Source of the DNA: Deltaproteobacteria bacterium
GTDB lineage: Bacteria > Desulfobacterota > Desulfuromonadia > Geobacterales > JAJYBI01
Assembly (NCBI GenBank): GCA_021779095.1
Contig: JAJYBI010000002.1
Location: 1 to 64,000 of the forward strand
DNA length: 64,000 nt
Direction: 5' to 3'
The notes below the pieces were generated by a model. The model saw nothing but the letters and a program-made list of their open reading frames with translations. It searched no databases and was not told the DNA's origin. The position numbers and the translations under genes were made by a program. Positions 8,188 through 17,608 of this stretch are shown here, in pieces; the stretch's first letter is position 1; every line of letters starts with the position of its first letter.

Positions 8188-8793
8188 CTAGTTTCTCTTT
8201 CCCCACAGCTCCTCCAGTCGCTGATCCCGCCCGCACCGGTAGCGGTAGAAGTGGTAGCGGATCGGGTTCTTCCTGTAGTAGTTCTGGTGGTACTCCTCGG
8301 CCGGGTAGAATGGCCCGGCGGGGGTTATCTCCGTGACGATCTCCCCCTTGAACGGCTTCGTCCGCATAAGTTCGCGCTTCGACTCCTCCGCCTCGCGCCG
8401 CTGGGCCTCGCCGTGGTAGAAGATGGCGCTGCGGTACTGGTGCCCTACATCGCAGAACTGCCGGTCCTTCACCGTCGGGTCGATGTTGTGCCAGTACACC
8501 TCCAGCAGTTTCCGGTAGCCGATCTTCGCGGGATCGAATGTAATCTGCACCGATTCCGCATGGCCGGTCCACCCCGCGGAGACCTGCTCGTAGGTGGGGT
8601 TCTTCACGTGGCCTCCCGTATAGCCGGACACGACCGACACCACCCCGGGGAGCTCGTCGAACGGATGCACCATGCACCAGAAGCAGCCGCCGGCGAAGGT
8701 GGCGGTCTCCAGCTTCGGCCCGGCGGCAGCGGCTCCCGTGGAAAATCCTGCCAGCACGGCAGCCAGCAGAAGCAGCGTTGTGAGCGTTTTCAT
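8188..8793 (-). CDS. msrA: Peptide methionine-S-sulfoxide reductase, exported
   Basis: A 201-residue enzyme that reduces methionine-S-sulfoxide in oxidised proteins. The active site is GGCFWC with Cys37; GHAESVQITFDP and YHQNYYRKNP are further family blocks. The first 24 residues are a signal peptide, so it acts in the periplasm or envelope, unlike cytoplasmic MsrA. I choose this ATG because AGGAGG lies seven bases ahead; a longer upstream frame lacks one. It precedes the permease gene in the same operon. Confidence 0.93.
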   Translation of the reverse strand: MKTLTTLLLLAAVLAGFSTGAAAAGPKLETATFAGGCFWCMVHPFDELPGVVSVVSGYTGGHVKNPTYEQVSAGWTGHAESVQITFDPAKIGYRKLLEVYWHNIDPTVKDRQFCDVGHQYRSAIFYHGEAQRREAEESKRELMRTKPFKGEIVTEITPAGPFYPAEEYHQNYYRKNPIRYHFYRYRCGRDQRLEELWGKRN

Positions 8794-8904
8794 GGTCACC
8801 TCCTGTCCATCCGGGTGCGTCAACTTCCCATGAAACCTGCAGCTGTCTTCAGTATGGGACAAACCGGCCGTTCCCGCAATCGCGTATGACCTCGCCCGGC
8901 CTTT

Positions 8905-8946
8905 GGCCACCCTCTCCCGGGGGGAGCGAGATAGAGTGAGGGGATA
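8905..8946. repeat. C-rich repeat, single unit
   Basis: A stretch of the type CCACCCTCTCCC..GGGGGGAG..GAGTGAGGGG in the gap between the msrA and ybaK genes. It is related to the C-rich hairpins at 23.9, 44.1, 47.4, 54.4 and 62.8 kb, but here only one half-element is seen. Confidence 0.55.
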
Positions 8947-8962
8947 GTCCCCCGGATGGGGA

Positions 8963-9445
8963 TCAGATCGCTACCCGCACCGGCGTCGCGTTCAGGAGCC
9001 GCGCCGCGTCCTGCGGCGCCATGCTCACCAGGAAGCCGCGCTTGCCGCCGTTGAGATAGACCGTCGGCAGGTCGAGGACCGTCTCCTCGATGTAGACCGG
9101 CATGGCGCGCCGGGTGCCGAAGGGGGAGGTCCCCCCGACGAGATAGCCGGAATGCCGGTTCGCCGTCTCCGGCGTGCAGGGCGAGACCCCCTTCACCCCC
9201 ATGACCCGCGCCAGCTCCTTGGTGGAGACCTGTCGGTCGCCGTGCATCAGGACGAGCAGGGGGTTTCCCCGCTCGTCCTCCATGACCAGGGTCTTGATCA
9301 CGCAGTGTTCGTCCACCCCCAGCTCCCGGGCGGAGACCGCCGTCCCCCCCTTCTCCTCGTAGGCGTACAGGTGCTCGACGAACGGCACCTTCGCGGCACG
9401 CAGTATCCGTATCGCCGGCGTCACCGGCATCTTTTCCTTGGCCAT
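8963..9445 (-). CDS. ybaK: Cys-tRNA(Pro) deacylase, YbaK/EbsC type
   Basis: A 160-residue editing enzyme that hydrolyses mischarged Cys-tRNA(Pro). The YbaK fold is recognised from IRILRAAKVPFVEHLY, the segment VIKTLVMEDERGNPLL with the key Lys, VGGTSPFGTRRAMPVYIE and VYLNGGKRGFLVSM near the end. I start it at MAKEKMPVT with GGGAGG ahead; a longer frame would translate the inverted-repeat element upstream. It is monocistronic, between repeats. Confidence 0.9.
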   Translation of the reverse strand: MAKEKMPVTPAIRILRAAKVPFVEHLYAYEEKGGTAVSARELGVDEHCVIKTLVMEDERGNPLLVLMHGDRQVSTKELARVMGVKGVSPCTPETANRHSGYLVGGTSPFGTRRAMPVYIEETVLDLPTVYLNGGKRGFLVSMAPQDAARLLNATPVRVAI

Positions 9446-9465
9446 GAGACCTCCCGTGGAAAACC

Positions 9466-9660
9466 TGCCACAGAGACGCAGAGACACGGAGAAAACAAAA
9501 AAGTTGAACGGAATATATCCTAACCCAAAATCTGATCGGGCAAATTCATTATAATAGCAAACAATTTTGATTACGATTGTTCCGCCGTTATCCGAAGTTT
9601 TTGCATTTTCCGCGTACCATTGTCTTTCGGTTTTCTCTGTGTCTCCGTGTCTCTGTGGCA
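9466..9660. repeat. Inverted-repeat element, CACAGAGACACGGAG family, no cargo
   Basis: Ends at 9466-9496 and 9630-9660 are inverted copies matching at 28 of 31 positions (core TGCCACAGAGAC, GAGAAAAC at the inner side). The 130 bp between are AT-rich and hold no gene. The same ends recur at 16.8, 20.8, 52.0, 57.7/58.1, 62.3 and 63.3/63.8 kb. The layout is that of a MITE. Confidence 0.85.
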
Positions 9661-9681
9661 AAATTACGAACGCAAACTACG

Positions 9682-9713
9682 AAAAAAGGCCGCCCCGGAA
9701 CGGGGTGGCCTTT
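9682..9713 (-). terminator. Intrinsic terminator of rpoD
   Basis: AAAGGCCGCCCC and GGGGTGGCCTTT form a strong stem around CGGAAC, followed on the minus strand by a T run. It lies 20 bp after the rpoD stop. Confidence 0.85.
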
Positions 9714-9734
9714 GTGATGATGTGCCGTCAGCTG

Positions 9735-11486
9735 CTACTCGACGAAGCTCTTCAGCTTCTTGCTGCGGGACGGATGACGGAGCTTCCTGAGCGCCTTCGC
9801 CTCGATCTGGCGGATGCGCTCGCGGGTGACCTCGAAGTCCTGCCCTACCTCTTCCAGGGTGTGGTCGCTCTTCTCGCCGATGCCGAACCGCATCCTGAGG
9901 ACCTTTTCCTCCCGCGGCGTGAGGGTTCCCAGCACCCGGGCGGTCTGTTCGGACAGGTTGGCCTTGATGACCGCCTCCAGAGGAGAGACGACTCCCTTGT
10001 CCTCGATGAAATCCCCCAGATGGGAATCCTCTTCCTCGCCGATGGGGGTCTCCAGGGAGATCGGCTCCTTGGCGATCTTCAGTACCTTGCGCACCTTGTC
10101 CAGCGGCAGGCTCATCCGTTCGGCAATCTCCTCGGGAGACGGCTCGCGGCCGATCTCCTGCACCAGCTGGCGGCTGGTCCGGATCAGCTTGTTGATGGTC
10201 TCGATCATATGTACCGGAATCCGGATGGTGCGGGCCTGGTCGGCGATGGCCCGGGTAATTGCCTGCCGGATCCACCAGGTGGCGTAGGTGGAGAACTTGT
10301 AGCCACGCTGGTATTCAAACTTGTCCACCGCCTTCATGAGGCCGATGTTCCCCTCCTGGATCAGGTCCAGGAACTGCAGGCCGCGGTTCGTGTACTTCTT
10401 GGCGATGGAGACCACGAGGCGCAGGTTCGCCTCCACGAGCTCGGATTTTGCCAGCTTCGCCTTCCGCTCACCCTCCTCGATCGCCTTGAGCGCCTTGGCG
10501 AGGTCGGTGGCGCGAAACCCGGACTCCTGCTCGATCTTCTTGAGCTTGCGCTCCGTACCCCGCAGCCGTTTTTCCAGCTTCTGGGCCTCTTCCTGGTCGA
10601 GTTTCAGCTTCTTCAGCGCCTTCTTCGCACCATCGCCGCCACCCTGCAGGGCATCGAACAGGGCGAGCAGCTCTGGCTCGGAGAACCCGGCTTCGCGCTC
10701 GATCTCCGCAATCTCCTCCAGCACCGTATCCACCTTGCAGGAGAGCTCCTTGAGGCGCAGGGCGATCTTCTCGATATGACGGTCCTTCAGCCGGAGCGCC
10801 TTGAGGAACACGGCCAGCTGCTCCTTGAGCTCCTTGCATTCCCGTCGGTGCTCCTCCTCGTCCCCTTCACCCGACTCGATCGCATCGCGCAGCACTTCCA
10901 TCCGCTGATCACATGCCTGTATCTCGTCCAGCTGGGCCAGGAGACGGATCTTCTGCACATCCTCCTCGTCCTCCTCCAGCTCCTCCTCTTCCACTTCCTT
11001 ACTGATCTCCGCGGGAGTGATCTGGAACTTGCGCAGTTTCTCGCCGAGGGCGATGACCTCCTTGACGGTAATGGGGGTATTGAGGATGACGCTCGCCATG
11101 TCCTTCTCACCCTCTTCGATCCGCTTGGCGATCTCTACCTCGCCTTCGCGGGTCAGGAGGGAAACGGACCCCATCTCGCGCAGGTACATCCGGACCGGAT
11201 CGCTGGTCCGGCCGAGCGCCCCCGGCTCAAACTCCATCTCTTCGCCTTCGCCCTCCCCCTCTTCCTCCTCGTCGAGGTCGAGCTTCACCTTGGGGATCTT
11301 CACCTTCTGGGCGGAATCGACGATCTCGATATCCATCTCACCGAACATGCTCATGACGTCGTCGATCTGTTCGGACGACACGATATCAGGTGGCAGCAGA
11401 TCGTTCACCTCGTCATAGGTAAGGAATCCTTTTTCCTTACCCATGTCGATGAGCTGCTTTACCTCATCCATGCTTTTCTTTGCCAT
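9735..11486 (-). CDS. rpoD: RNA polymerase primary sigma factor (sigma-70)
   Basis: 583 residues. It directs RNA polymerase to housekeeping promoters. Region 1.1 is followed by an acidic tract ([14 protein letters not shown]) and by [11 protein letters not shown] (region 1.2). Then comes a long charged insert, and region 2 ([33 protein letters not shown]). Region 4 ends with [19 protein letters not shown], the -35 recognition helix. I start it at MAKKSMDEV, with GAGGTG ahead. It is the last gene of the rpsU-dnaG-rpoD cluster and starts 29 bp after dnaG. Confidence 0.98.
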   Translation of the reverse strand: MAKKSMDEVKQLIDMGKEKGFLTYDEVNDLLPPDIVSSEQIDDVMSMFGEMDIEIVDSAQKVKIPKVKLDLDEEEEGEGEGEEMEFEPGALGRTSDPVRMYLREMGSVSLLTREGEVEIAKRIEEGEKDMASVILNTPITVKEVIALGEKLRKFQITPAEISKEVEEEELEEDEEDVQKIRLLAQLDEIQACDQRMEVLRDAIESGEGDEEEHRRECKELKEQLAVFLKALRLKDRHIEKIALRLKELSCKVDTVLEEIAEIEREAGFSEPELLALFDALQGGGDGAKKALKKLKLDQEEAQKLEKRLRGTERKLKKIEQESGFRATDLAKALKAIEEGERKAKLAKSELVEANLRLVVSIAKKYTNRGLQFLDLIQEGNIGLMKAVDKFEYQRGYKFSTYATWWIRQAITRAIADQARTIRIPVHMIETINKLIRTSRQLVQEIGREPSPEEIAERMSLPLDKVRKVLKIAKEPISLETPIGEEEDSHLGDFIEDKGVVSPLEAVIKANLSEQTARVLGTLTPREEKVLRMRFGIGEKSDHTLEEVGQDFEVTRERIRQIEAKALRKLRHPSRSKKLKSFVE

Positions 11487-11514
11487 TCGGGCACCTCGGT
11501 TCTGCTGACTGTAT

Positions 11515-13269
11515 CTAGAGTAATTGAGATTTTCTGTTTCGCAACCCTTCAATCTCGTGAAGGATTTCGCGGTAGCGGGGCGACTCCGGCGACAGCAGGG
11601 CCAGCTCACGCGCCAGCATTTTCATGTCCTTGAGCGATGTACGCTCCAACGCCCGACGGCACTCCTCGAACGCCTTCAGCGGATCGATCTCTTCCAGGTG
11701 CCGGTCTTCCACCAGCAACGCAGCTATCCGGCGCTGCAGCTCGTCCGAGCCGCACCTCTCCAGGATATGCGCAAAGTCGGCGCCCTCTTCCCACTCTCCG
11801 CCGAGCAGCGACTCGGCCACCGGCAACAGGTCACCGGAGAAGAGCGACGTGACGCCGGTCTCGGCCACCCGCCGCCGCACCTCCGGGAACTTCACCATGA
11901 GCGACAACAAGAGGTCCGCCGGGGCCACCGGCCGGTGCCGGGGTGCGTTCTTTTCCGCAAAATCGGTGCCGGAAACGGGGGCTCGCCCCAGTTTTTTTCG
12001 CAACACCTGTCCGTTGATCCCCAGAAGCCGCGAGAGTTCCGTCAGGTACATCTCCCGCTCGACAGGGTTGCCAATCTTCAGCAGGCGCGGCGTCAACTCC
12101 TCAACGATCCGGACCTTGCCGGCCACCGAGCCGGTATCGCCGCTGCGAACCGTGTCCCGCAGGAAAAAATCGAACAGCGGCCGCGCCGCCACTACCCGTT
12201 CATTAAACGCGCCGGCCCCCCGCGCGTTGACAAAACTGTCCGGGTCGTCGCCGGCCGGCAGTTCGATGACCCACGCCGGCCGGTTTTCCTCCAGTGCCAG
12301 GTCGAGGGTCCGGAGTGTGGCTTTTTTACCCGCCCCATCGGCGTCAAACAGCGTGTACAGCTTCCCCGCATACCGGTGCAGCAGCTTCAGATGCCCCGTG
12401 GTCAGCGCCGTACCGCAGGAGGCGACCACATTCCGCACGCCGGCCTGGTAGAGGGCCAGGTGATCGAAATACCCTTCCACGACGATGGCGCCGTCCTGCT
12501 CGCGCATCGCCTGCTTGGCCAGGTGGACGCCGAACAGCACCTCGCTCTTGTGGTAGATGGGCGACTCGGGCGAGTTGATGTACTTGGGCAGGCTGTCGTC
12601 CAGCACCCGGCCGCCAAAACCGATGGGGCGCCCCTGCGGATCGGCGATGGTGAACAGGAGCCGGTTCCGGAAGGTGTCGTAGTAGCCGCCACCGTCCCTC
12701 TTCCGCACGAGGCCGAGCCGCTCCGCCAGGGGAAGCGACGCCCTCTTCTGTTCCAGGTGCCGCACGAGCGTATCCCACCGGTCGGGGGCGAATCCGAGCC
12801 GGTACGCCTCGGAGGTTTCCGCATCGACGCCGCGCCCTGCGAGGTAGCGACGGCCCGGCTCGCCCGCCGGTTCATCCCGCAGGATCTGCCGGTACAGGTT
12901 CACCGCCATTTCGGAGAGTCGGAACAGCTCGTCCCGCTCGTCCTGTCGTTTCTTTTCCACCGGTGTCGGAGCCCGGTCCTCGATGACGACGCCGACCTTT
13001 TTGGCCAAATGCCGGACTGCCTCGGGAAATGACAGCCCCTCTATCTTCATGACGAAGGTGATGGCGTTCCCGCCGACCCCGCATCCGAAGCAGTGGAAGA
13101 TCCCCCGGGCCGGGTTCACGTTGAACGACGGGGTCTTCTCGCCATGGAATGGGCAGAGCCCCTGGTAGTTGGCCCCCGATTTCCGTAGCGCGACGTAGTC
13201 CGAAACTACCTCGTAGATCGACGCCCGCTCACGGACCTCCGCGATCTTTTCATCTGGTATCACGGACAT
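11515..13269 (-). CDS. dnaG: DNA primase
   Basis: 584 residues. It synthesises RNA primers at the replication fork. The N-terminal zinc finger has Cys39, His42, Cys60 and Cys63 (CPFH.. and HCFGC). The TOPRIM catalytic core contains [11 protein letters not shown] and [10 protein letters not shown]. The C-terminal part (from about 430) is the helicase-binding region. It lies between cvpA and rpoD on the minus strand, the classical macromolecular synthesis arrangement. Confidence 0.98.
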   Translation of the reverse strand: MSVIPDEKIAEVRERASIYEVVSDYVALRKSGANYQGLCPFHGEKTPSFNVNPARGIFHCFGCGVGGNAITFVMKIEGLSFPEAVRHLAKKVGVVIEDRAPTPVEKKRQDERDELFRLSEMAVNLYRQILRDEPAGEPGRRYLAGRGVDAETSEAYRLGFAPDRWDTLVRHLEQKRASLPLAERLGLVRKRDGGGYYDTFRNRLLFTIADPQGRPIGFGGRVLDDSLPKYINSPESPIYHKSEVLFGVHLAKQAMREQDGAIVVEGYFDHLALYQAGVRNVVASCGTALTTGHLKLLHRYAGKLYTLFDADGAGKKATLRTLDLALEENRPAWVIELPAGDDPDSFVNARGAGAFNERVVAARPLFDFFLRDTVRSGDTGSVAGKVRIVEELTPRLLKIGNPVEREMYLTELSRLLGINGQVLRKKLGRAPVSGTDFAEKNAPRHRPVAPADLLLSLMVKFPEVRRRVAETGVTSLFSGDLLPVAESLLGGEWEEGADFAHILERCGSDELQRRIAALLVEDRHLEEIDPLKAFEECRRALERTSLKDMKMLARELALLSPESPRYREILHEIEGLRNRKSQLL

Positions 13270-13287
13270 CAGCTTCTCCGGGTACCG

Positions 13288-13779
13288 CTAGTGCACCGCT
13301 TTCGACCTGGCTTCCCACCCCTCGATGATGTCCCGTCCCGCGGCGCTGAACGACTGGGCAGTGCGAGAACGCAGCAGGGGCCCTTTCACCTTCTCGGGGA
13401 CCGGCTTGCTCATCGCCAGAGCCAGGAGGATGCTGAGGAGAAACGCCCCCTCGAGGCCGCCGAAAATGATGCCGCCGATCCGGTTCACCCCTCCCAGCAG
13501 CATGACCTTGAGGACGACCGTCAGCAGGTGCCCGAAGAGGTAGAACAGGAGCCCCAGGATCACGTAGATCAGAGCGAAGGAGATGACCACCGATGCGAAA
13601 TGGGGAAGACGGATGAGCGGCCTGATGGCCTCGGCGAGCGACGGATAGTACTTGAATGCGGCCCAGGCTCCCGCGACCAGGCCGAGCAGGGCACAGACCT
13701 CCCTGACAAGCCCCTTTGTGAACCCTTTCACCATGAAAGCCACCAGAATGACCCATATAAGGATGTCCACAAACGTCAT
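13288..13779 (-). CDS. cvpA: CvpA family membrane protein
   Basis: 163 residues with four hydrophobic segments: about 4-20, 28-45, 62-88 and 98-125. Family blocks are FVKGFTKGLVRE-like at the start and GGVNRIGGIIFGGLEGAF. The family is linked to colicin V production and envelope homeostasis; the molecular role is not settled. It lies 18 bp upstream of dnaG and just after the terminator that separates rpsU-yqeY from the rest. Confidence 0.85.
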   Translation of the reverse strand: MTFVDILIWVILVAFMVKGFTKGLVREVCALLGLVAGAWAAFKYYPSLAEAIRPLIRLPHFASVVISFALIYVILGLLFYLFGHLLTVVLKVMLLGGVNRIGGIIFGGLEGAFLLSILLALAMSKPVPEKVKGPLLRSRTAQSFSAAGRDIIEGWEARSKAVH

Positions 13780-13804
13780 GCAGGGCTCCGCACTTCTATA
13801 ACGT

Positions 13805-13836
13805 AAAAAGCAGGGGCGACCCGAAGAATCACCCCC
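13805..13836 (-). terminator. Terminator/attenuator inside the rpsU-dnaG-rpoD cluster
   Basis: On the minus strand GGGGTGATTC pairs with GGTCGCCCC around a TTCG tetraloop (wobble pairs and one bulge), followed by TGCTTTTT. It lies between yqeY and cvpA. The position is equivalent to the known attenuator between rpsU and dnaG in enterobacteria. Confidence 0.65.
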
Positions 13837-13886
13837 ACTTCTTTATCCACGACAAGATTCGCTGCTGCAGAAGAAGTACCGGTGGG

Positions 13887-14330
13887 TCAGGCAAGCGCCT
13901 CACGCACGAGATCACTGACGGCCTTGCCGTCGGCACGGCCGGCCACCTTGGGCTGGATTGCCTTCATCACCTTCCCCATGTCCTTGGGTCCCTGAGCCCC
14001 GCATTCCGCGATGACACTCTGCACCAGGGAAACTATCTCGTCACGGCTCATCTGCTGTGGGAGAAACGTCAGGAGGGTCTGCAGTTCCGCCTCTTCCTTC
14101 TGAACCAGATCGTCACGACCAGCTTCGCCGAAGAGTCGGATGGATTCGCGACGCTGTTTGACCAGGGTGGAAATGACTTCCGTGATCCCCTGGTCATCCA
14201 GTTCGCGCTTTACTTCGATTTCTCTGTTTTTCACCGCGGAACGAATAGACCGGATCGCCGAGAGCTTCAGCTCCTCTCGCGACTTCATCGCACTCTTCAT
14301 TTCATCGGTCAGTCGGTCTCGCAGGGTCAT
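13887..14330 (-). CDS. yqeY: GatB/YqeY domain protein
   Basis: 147 residues, related to the tail domain of the GatB amidotransferase subunit. The typical start MTLRDRLTDEMK is used; a TTG nine bases earlier is possible but overlaps the rpsU stop. RREEIEVKRELDD-like helices and QLSRDEIVSLV match the family, with GPKDMGKVMKAIQPKVAGRADGK near the end. It is commonly found beside rpsU and may act in tRNA-dependent processes; its exact activity is unproven. Confidence 0.9.
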   Translation of the reverse strand: MTLRDRLTDEMKSAMKSREELKLSAIRSIRSAVKNREIEVKRELDDQGITEVISTLVKQRRESIRLFGEAGRDDLVQKEEAELQTLLTFLPQQMSRDEIVSLVQSVIAECGAQGPKDMGKVMKAIQPKVAGRADGKAVSDLVREALA

Positions 14331-14335
14331 GTCGA

Positions 14336-14533
14336 TCAATCCATCATCTTGCGCTGCTTCTTCAGGGCGCGTTTACGGGCGGCAATCGCCTTCTTCTTCC
14401 GCTTGATACTCGGCTTTTCGTAGTGCTCGCGCTTGCGGACTTCCGACAGGATTCCCGCCTTCTCGCACTGCTTCTTGAACTTCTTCATCGCAAGCTCAAA
14501 GGATTCAGTTTCTTTTACCTTTACTCCCGGCAT
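14336..14533 (-). CDS. rpsU: 30S ribosomal protein S21
   Basis: 65 residues, very basic, with [35 protein letters not shown] typical of bS21 (only short blocks needed: [19 protein letters not shown]). It heads the macromolecular synthesis cluster and is transcribed from a strong promoter 80-110 bp upstream. The yqeY start lies six bases before its stop-proximal end, so the two are coupled. Confidence 0.97.
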   Translation of the reverse strand: MPGVKVKETESFELAMKKFKKQCEKAGILSEVRKREHYEKPSIKRKKKAIAARKRALKKQRKMMD

Positions 14534-14613
14534 TCATATTCCCCTCCCTTCTGTAATGAATTTACCGATTTACAGACAAGAACAGGCCGGCAGATACTCC
14601 AAAAAGAAACAGT

Positions 14614-14641
14614 ATAATACCATCAGCCGCAGTATTGTCAA
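14614..14641 (-). promoter_or_regulatory. Sigma-70 promoter for rpsU
   Basis: On the minus strand TTGACA (14636-14641) is followed after 16 bases by TATTAT (14614-14619). Transcription would start near 14607, giving a leader of about 75 nt to rpsU. Confidence 0.75.
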
Positions 14642-14655
14642 TACAATTTAAACAG

Positions 14656-14988
14656 TTACCGCGCCTCACCCCGCGCGTTCTTCTCCTCGATGCCGGAGAT
14701 GCCGAACCGACGGCGCAGTTCGGCGTAGATCTCCTCGGGCGCGATGTCGTAGAAGCCGAGAAGCACCAGGGCATGAAAGAAGAGGTCTGCGCACTCGTAG
14801 ACCATCTCCTCCCGTACGCCCCCCTTGCCGGCAATGACCAGCTCCGTCGCCTCCTCCCCCAGCTTTTTCAGGACCTTGTCGATCCCCTTTGCCATGAGGG
14901 ACGCGGTATAGGAGTTTTCCGTCGGGTTCGCCTTCCGCTCCTGGATGACCTCGTAGACAGCCTGCAGGATATCATTCCGTTCGTTCAT
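14656..14988 (-). CDS. hisE: Phosphoribosyl-ATP pyrophosphatase
   Basis: 110 residues. It hydrolyses PR-ATP to PR-AMP in histidine synthesis. The MazG-like fold shows [24 protein letters not shown] and the metal-binding [13 protein letters not shown]. It is a single-function HisE, not fused to HisI, and no hisI is present in the window. It overlaps the hisF stop by four bases (ATGA), so it is translationally coupled and is the last his gene of the run. Confidence 0.96.
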   Translation of the reverse strand: MNERNDILQAVYEVIQERKANPTENSYTASLMAKGIDKVLKKLGEEATELVIAGKGGVREEMVYECADLFFHALVLLGFYDIAPEEIYAELRRRFGISGIEEKNARGEAR

Positions 14989-15746
14989 GACCGCACCGCC
15001 ACACCACGTTCCCGCAGGTATTCCTTCGCCTCGCCGATGGTGTACTCCCGGTAGTGGAAGATGGAGGCGGCGAGACAGGCGCTGGCGCCCGCCTTGGTGA
15101 AGCCGTCGTACAGGTGTTCCAGATTGCCGACGCCGCCGGAGGCGATGACCGGGATGGAGACCGCGTCCACCACCGCCCGGGTCAGGCCGAGGTCATAGCC
15201 GTCCTTGGTCCCGTCGCAGTCCATGCTGGTCAAAAGGATCTCGCCAGAGCCGTACTCCTCCATCCGCACCGCCCACTCCACGGCGTCGATGCCGGTCGGG
15301 TTGCGGCCGCCATGGGTGTAGACCTCCCAGCGGTTCTCGCCGGGGACCCGGCGGGCGTCGATGGCCACCACGGTACACTGGGAACCGAACCGCTCGGCGG
15401 CCTCCTTGACGAACTCCGGCCGGTGCACGGCGGCGGTGTTGATGGATGTCTTGTCGGCCCCGGCGTTCAGGAGCCGCCGGATGTCGTCCACGGTGCGGAT
15501 GCCGCCCCCCACGGTGAGCGGCATGAAGACCCGCTCGGCCGTGCGGCGCACCACGTCGATGATGATGTCCCGCTCGTCGGAGGAGGCGGTGATATCCAGG
15601 AAGGTGAGCTCGTCGGCCCCCTCCAGGTCGTACCGCTCGGCGATCTCCACCGGGTCGCCGGCATCGCGCAGTTCCAGGAACTGCACCCCCTTCACCACCC
15701 GGCCCCCCTTCACGTCCAGACAGGGGATGATACGTTTTGTAAGCAT
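14985..15746 (-). CDS. hisF: Imidazole glycerol phosphate synthase, cyclase subunit
   Basis: 253 residues, a (beta/alpha)8 barrel that joins PRFAR with ammonia from HisH to make IGP and AICAR. Asp11 ([15 protein letters not shown]) and the second catalytic Asp in [15 protein letters not shown] are present. Phosphate sites [11 protein letters not shown] and [11 protein letters not shown] are intact. It overlaps hisE, and is separated from hisA by an inserted MITE. Confidence 0.97.
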   Translation of the reverse strand: MLTKRIIPCLDVKGGRVVKGVQFLELRDAGDPVEIAERYDLEGADELTFLDITASSDERDIIIDVVRRTAERVFMPLTVGGGIRTVDDIRRLLNAGADKTSINTAAVHRPEFVKEAAERFGSQCTVVAIDARRVPGENRWEVYTHGGRNPTGIDAVEWAVRMEEYGSGEILLTSMDCDGTKDGYDLGLTRAVVDAVSIPVIASGGVGNLEHLYDGFTKAGASACLAASIFHYREYTIGEAKEYLRERGVAVRS

Positions 15747-15803
15747 AGACTTAACCCCGAAAAACGATGTAACAGGATGGACAGAATAAAGACAAAAACC
15801 TTA

Positions 15804-15980
15804 GCTGATTAGCGACAATCTTCCGCTACCAAGTTCCCCCCTTCCTTGATGGGAGGGGGTCAGGGGGTGGGTGAAGTTTCAACTGATCGATATCTTGGCA
15901 CCTTCACCCCCACCCTCGCCCTCCCCCGTCAAGGGGGAGGGAATGATAAGGGCGGTAGCAGAAGATCATCGCTAATCAGG
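15804..15980. mobile_element. MITE with IS1595-type ends and 8-bp target duplication
   Basis: The 26-bp ends at 15805-15830 and 15954-15979 are inverted copies (23 of 26 identical, outer CTGATTAGCG). The element is flanked by perfect direct repeats AAACCTTA at 15796-15803 and 15981-15988. The ends match those of the IS1595 element at 50895-51956. The interior holds an inverted pair of C-rich hairpins (about 15835-15942) and no gene. It lies in the hisA-hisF gap. Confidence 0.92.
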
Positions 15981-16019
15981 AAACCTTAAGCCTTATTCCT
16001 GGTTATCCTGTACATTCTG

Positions 16020-16754
16020 TTATATAGAATTGTTTTTGGTAAGCGCAACCGCCTCGGCCAGTTTGATGGCACCGGTGTAGACCGCCTTGCCGGTTATGAC
16101 GCCGGTCACGCCGCTTCGCTCGATGGCCATCAGGTTTTCGATATCTTTCAGGGTCGAGACGCCGCCGGAGGCGATGACCGGGATGGTGATGGCCTCGGCC
16201 AACGCCCTGGTGGCTTCCAGATTGGGCCCCTGCAACATGCCGTCACGGCTGATGTCGGTGTAAATGATTGCCGACACCCCGTATCCCTCGAACTTCATCG
16301 CCAGGTCCGCGGCCGTGATGTCGGTCACTTCGGCCCACCCCTGGACGGCAACCATGCCGTTCTTGGCATCGATCCCCACCACGATTCTGCCGGGAAATTT
16401 GGCGCATGCCTCCTTCACGAGTTCCGGGTTGCGCTGGGCGGCGGTGCCGATGATCACCCGCGACAGCCCCAGCGACAGATAGGCCTCGATCGTCTGGAGG
16501 TCACGGATGCCTCCTCCCAGCTGGGAGGGGATGGTGATCGCCTTGACGATCGCCTCGATGGCGGCGCGGTTCTTCGGCTCGCCGGCAAAGGCGCCGTCGA
16601 GATCGACGATGTGCAAAAGCTCAGCCCCCTCGTCCTGCCAGGCGCGGGCCTGGGCGCCGGGGTCGTCGTTGAACACGGTGTCGCGGTCCATGAGCCCCTG
16701 TTCGAGGCGGACGCACTTTCCTTCCTTCAGATCTATTGCCGGTATGACGATCAT
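16020..16754 (-). CDS. hisA: Phosphoribosylformimino-AICAR ribotide isomerase
   Basis: 244 residues, a (beta/alpha)8 isomerase of histidine synthesis. Asp8 in [15 protein letters not shown] and Asp near 130 in [12 protein letters not shown] are the acid/base pair. Phosphate-binding GGGIRD and [10 protein letters not shown] are intact. I start it at MIVIPAIDL with GAAAGG ahead; the longer frame reads through the repeat upstream. It ends in LTKNNSI, slightly different from usual. Confidence 0.96.
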   Translation of the reverse strand: MIVIPAIDLKEGKCVRLEQGLMDRDTVFNDDPGAQARAWQDEGAELLHIVDLDGAFAGEPKNRAAIEAIVKAITIPSQLGGGIRDLQTIEAYLSLGLSRVIIGTAAQRNPELVKEACAKFPGRIVVGIDAKNGMVAVQGWAEVTDITAADLAMKFEGYGVSAIIYTDISRDGMLQGPNLEATRALAEAITIPVIASGGVSTLKDIENLMAIERSGVTGVITGKAVYTGAIKLAEAVALTKNNSI

Positions 16755-16774
16755 AGAAAACCTTTCAGATTCTT

Positions 16775-16892
16775 TGCCACAGAGACACGGAGACACAGAG
16801 AAAACCCCACAGAGAAAAGCGCGATTCTATATCAACAAGCGGTTAAAGACGTTCTCTGTGGCAGTTCTCCGTGCCTCTGTGTCTCCGTGGCA
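16775..16892. repeat. CACAGAGACACGGAG-type inverted repeat in the hisA-hisH gap
   Basis: Left end 16775-16805 and right end 16851-16892 are inverted copies of the dispersed family also at 9466-9660. The right end is a doubled version. About 45 bp lie between; there is no gene inside. Confidence 0.85.
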
Positions 16893-16896
16893 GATT

Positions 16897-17523
16897 TTAA
16901 GATTTTTGACCGGCGAAGTTGCGCAGGATGCCGAGCCCCTTCTCCTGGGACTTCTCCGGGTGGAACTGGGTGCCGACCACGTTGTCCTTCCAGACCGAGG
17001 AGCAGAACTCCATGCCGTACCGGGTCGTGGTGGCGATCACCGACGGGTCGTCCGGCGCCACGTAGTAGGAGTGGACGAAGTAGACGTTGGCGCCATCCTC
17101 AAGGTCGGCGAACGCCGGCGGCCGGCGCTTGATGGCGAGCTGGTTCCACCCCATGTGGGGGACCTTCAGCACCTCGCCCCCCTCCGTCATCCCCACCGGG
17201 AAACGCACGACCCGGCCGGGGATCACGTTCAGCCCCTCGTAGTAGCCGAACTCCTCGCTCCCGGTGAAGAGTAGCTGCAGGCCGACGCAGATCCCGAGGA
17301 ACGGCCGCCCCTCGCGGATGACCCGGAGGATCGGCTCCACGAATCCCGCCTCTTCCAGGTTGCGCATGCAGTCGCGGAACGCCCCCACGCCGGGAAGCAC
17401 GACCTTCTCCGCCTCCAGGACAATCTTCGGATCAGCGGTCACCACCGCCTCGTAGCCGACCTTCTCGAACCCCTTCTGTACGGAACGGAGGTTACCCATC
17501 CCGTAATCGATGATTGCGATCAT
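16897..17523 (-). CDS. hisH: Imidazole glycerol phosphate synthase, glutaminase subunit
   Basis: 208 residues, a class I glutamine amidotransferase supplying ammonia to HisF. The nucleophile is Cys79 in FLGICVGLQLLF; the His-Glu pair is in GTQFHPEKSQ. PGVGAFRDCMRNL gives the oxyanion region. It starts directly with MIAIIDYGMGNL. Confidence 0.97.
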   Translation of the reverse strand: MIAIIDYGMGNLRSVQKGFEKVGYEAVVTADPKIVLEAEKVVLPGVGAFRDCMRNLEEAGFVEPILRVIREGRPFLGICVGLQLLFTGSEEFGYYEGLNVIPGRVVRFPVGMTEGGEVLKVPHMGWNQLAIKRRPPAFADLEDGANVYFVHSYYVAPDDPSVIATTTRYGMEFCSSVWKDNVVGTQFHPEKSQEKGLGILRNFAGQKS

Positions 17524-17540
17524 TACAAAACCCCGTGAAA

Positions 17541-17604
17541 TGTAAGACGTAAGACGTGAGACGTTACATGCCTGCTTCTCACGTCTTGCGTCTCACGTCT
17601 CACA
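17541..17604. repeat. GTGAGACG-type inverted repeat in the hisH-hisB gap
   Basis: Left 17541-17568 (units of AAGACGT/GAGACGT) and right 17575-17604 (CTTCTCACGTCTTGCG..) are imperfect inverted copies. It fills nearly the whole gap and could fold in RNA. It is a different sequence family from the neighbouring gaps. Confidence 0.75.
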
Positions 17605-17608
17605 TGTT

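Noticed and set aside
9567..11633. A 688-residue plus-strand frame opposite rpoD
   Set aside because: It begins in the intergenic repeat and runs antisense to rpoD with Leu/His-rich low-complexity sequence; no family resemblance.
17524..17608. A histidine-type leader/attenuator in the his operon gaps
   Set aside because: No run of His codons or leader peptide is present; the sequence is one of several unrelated inverted repeats in these gaps.
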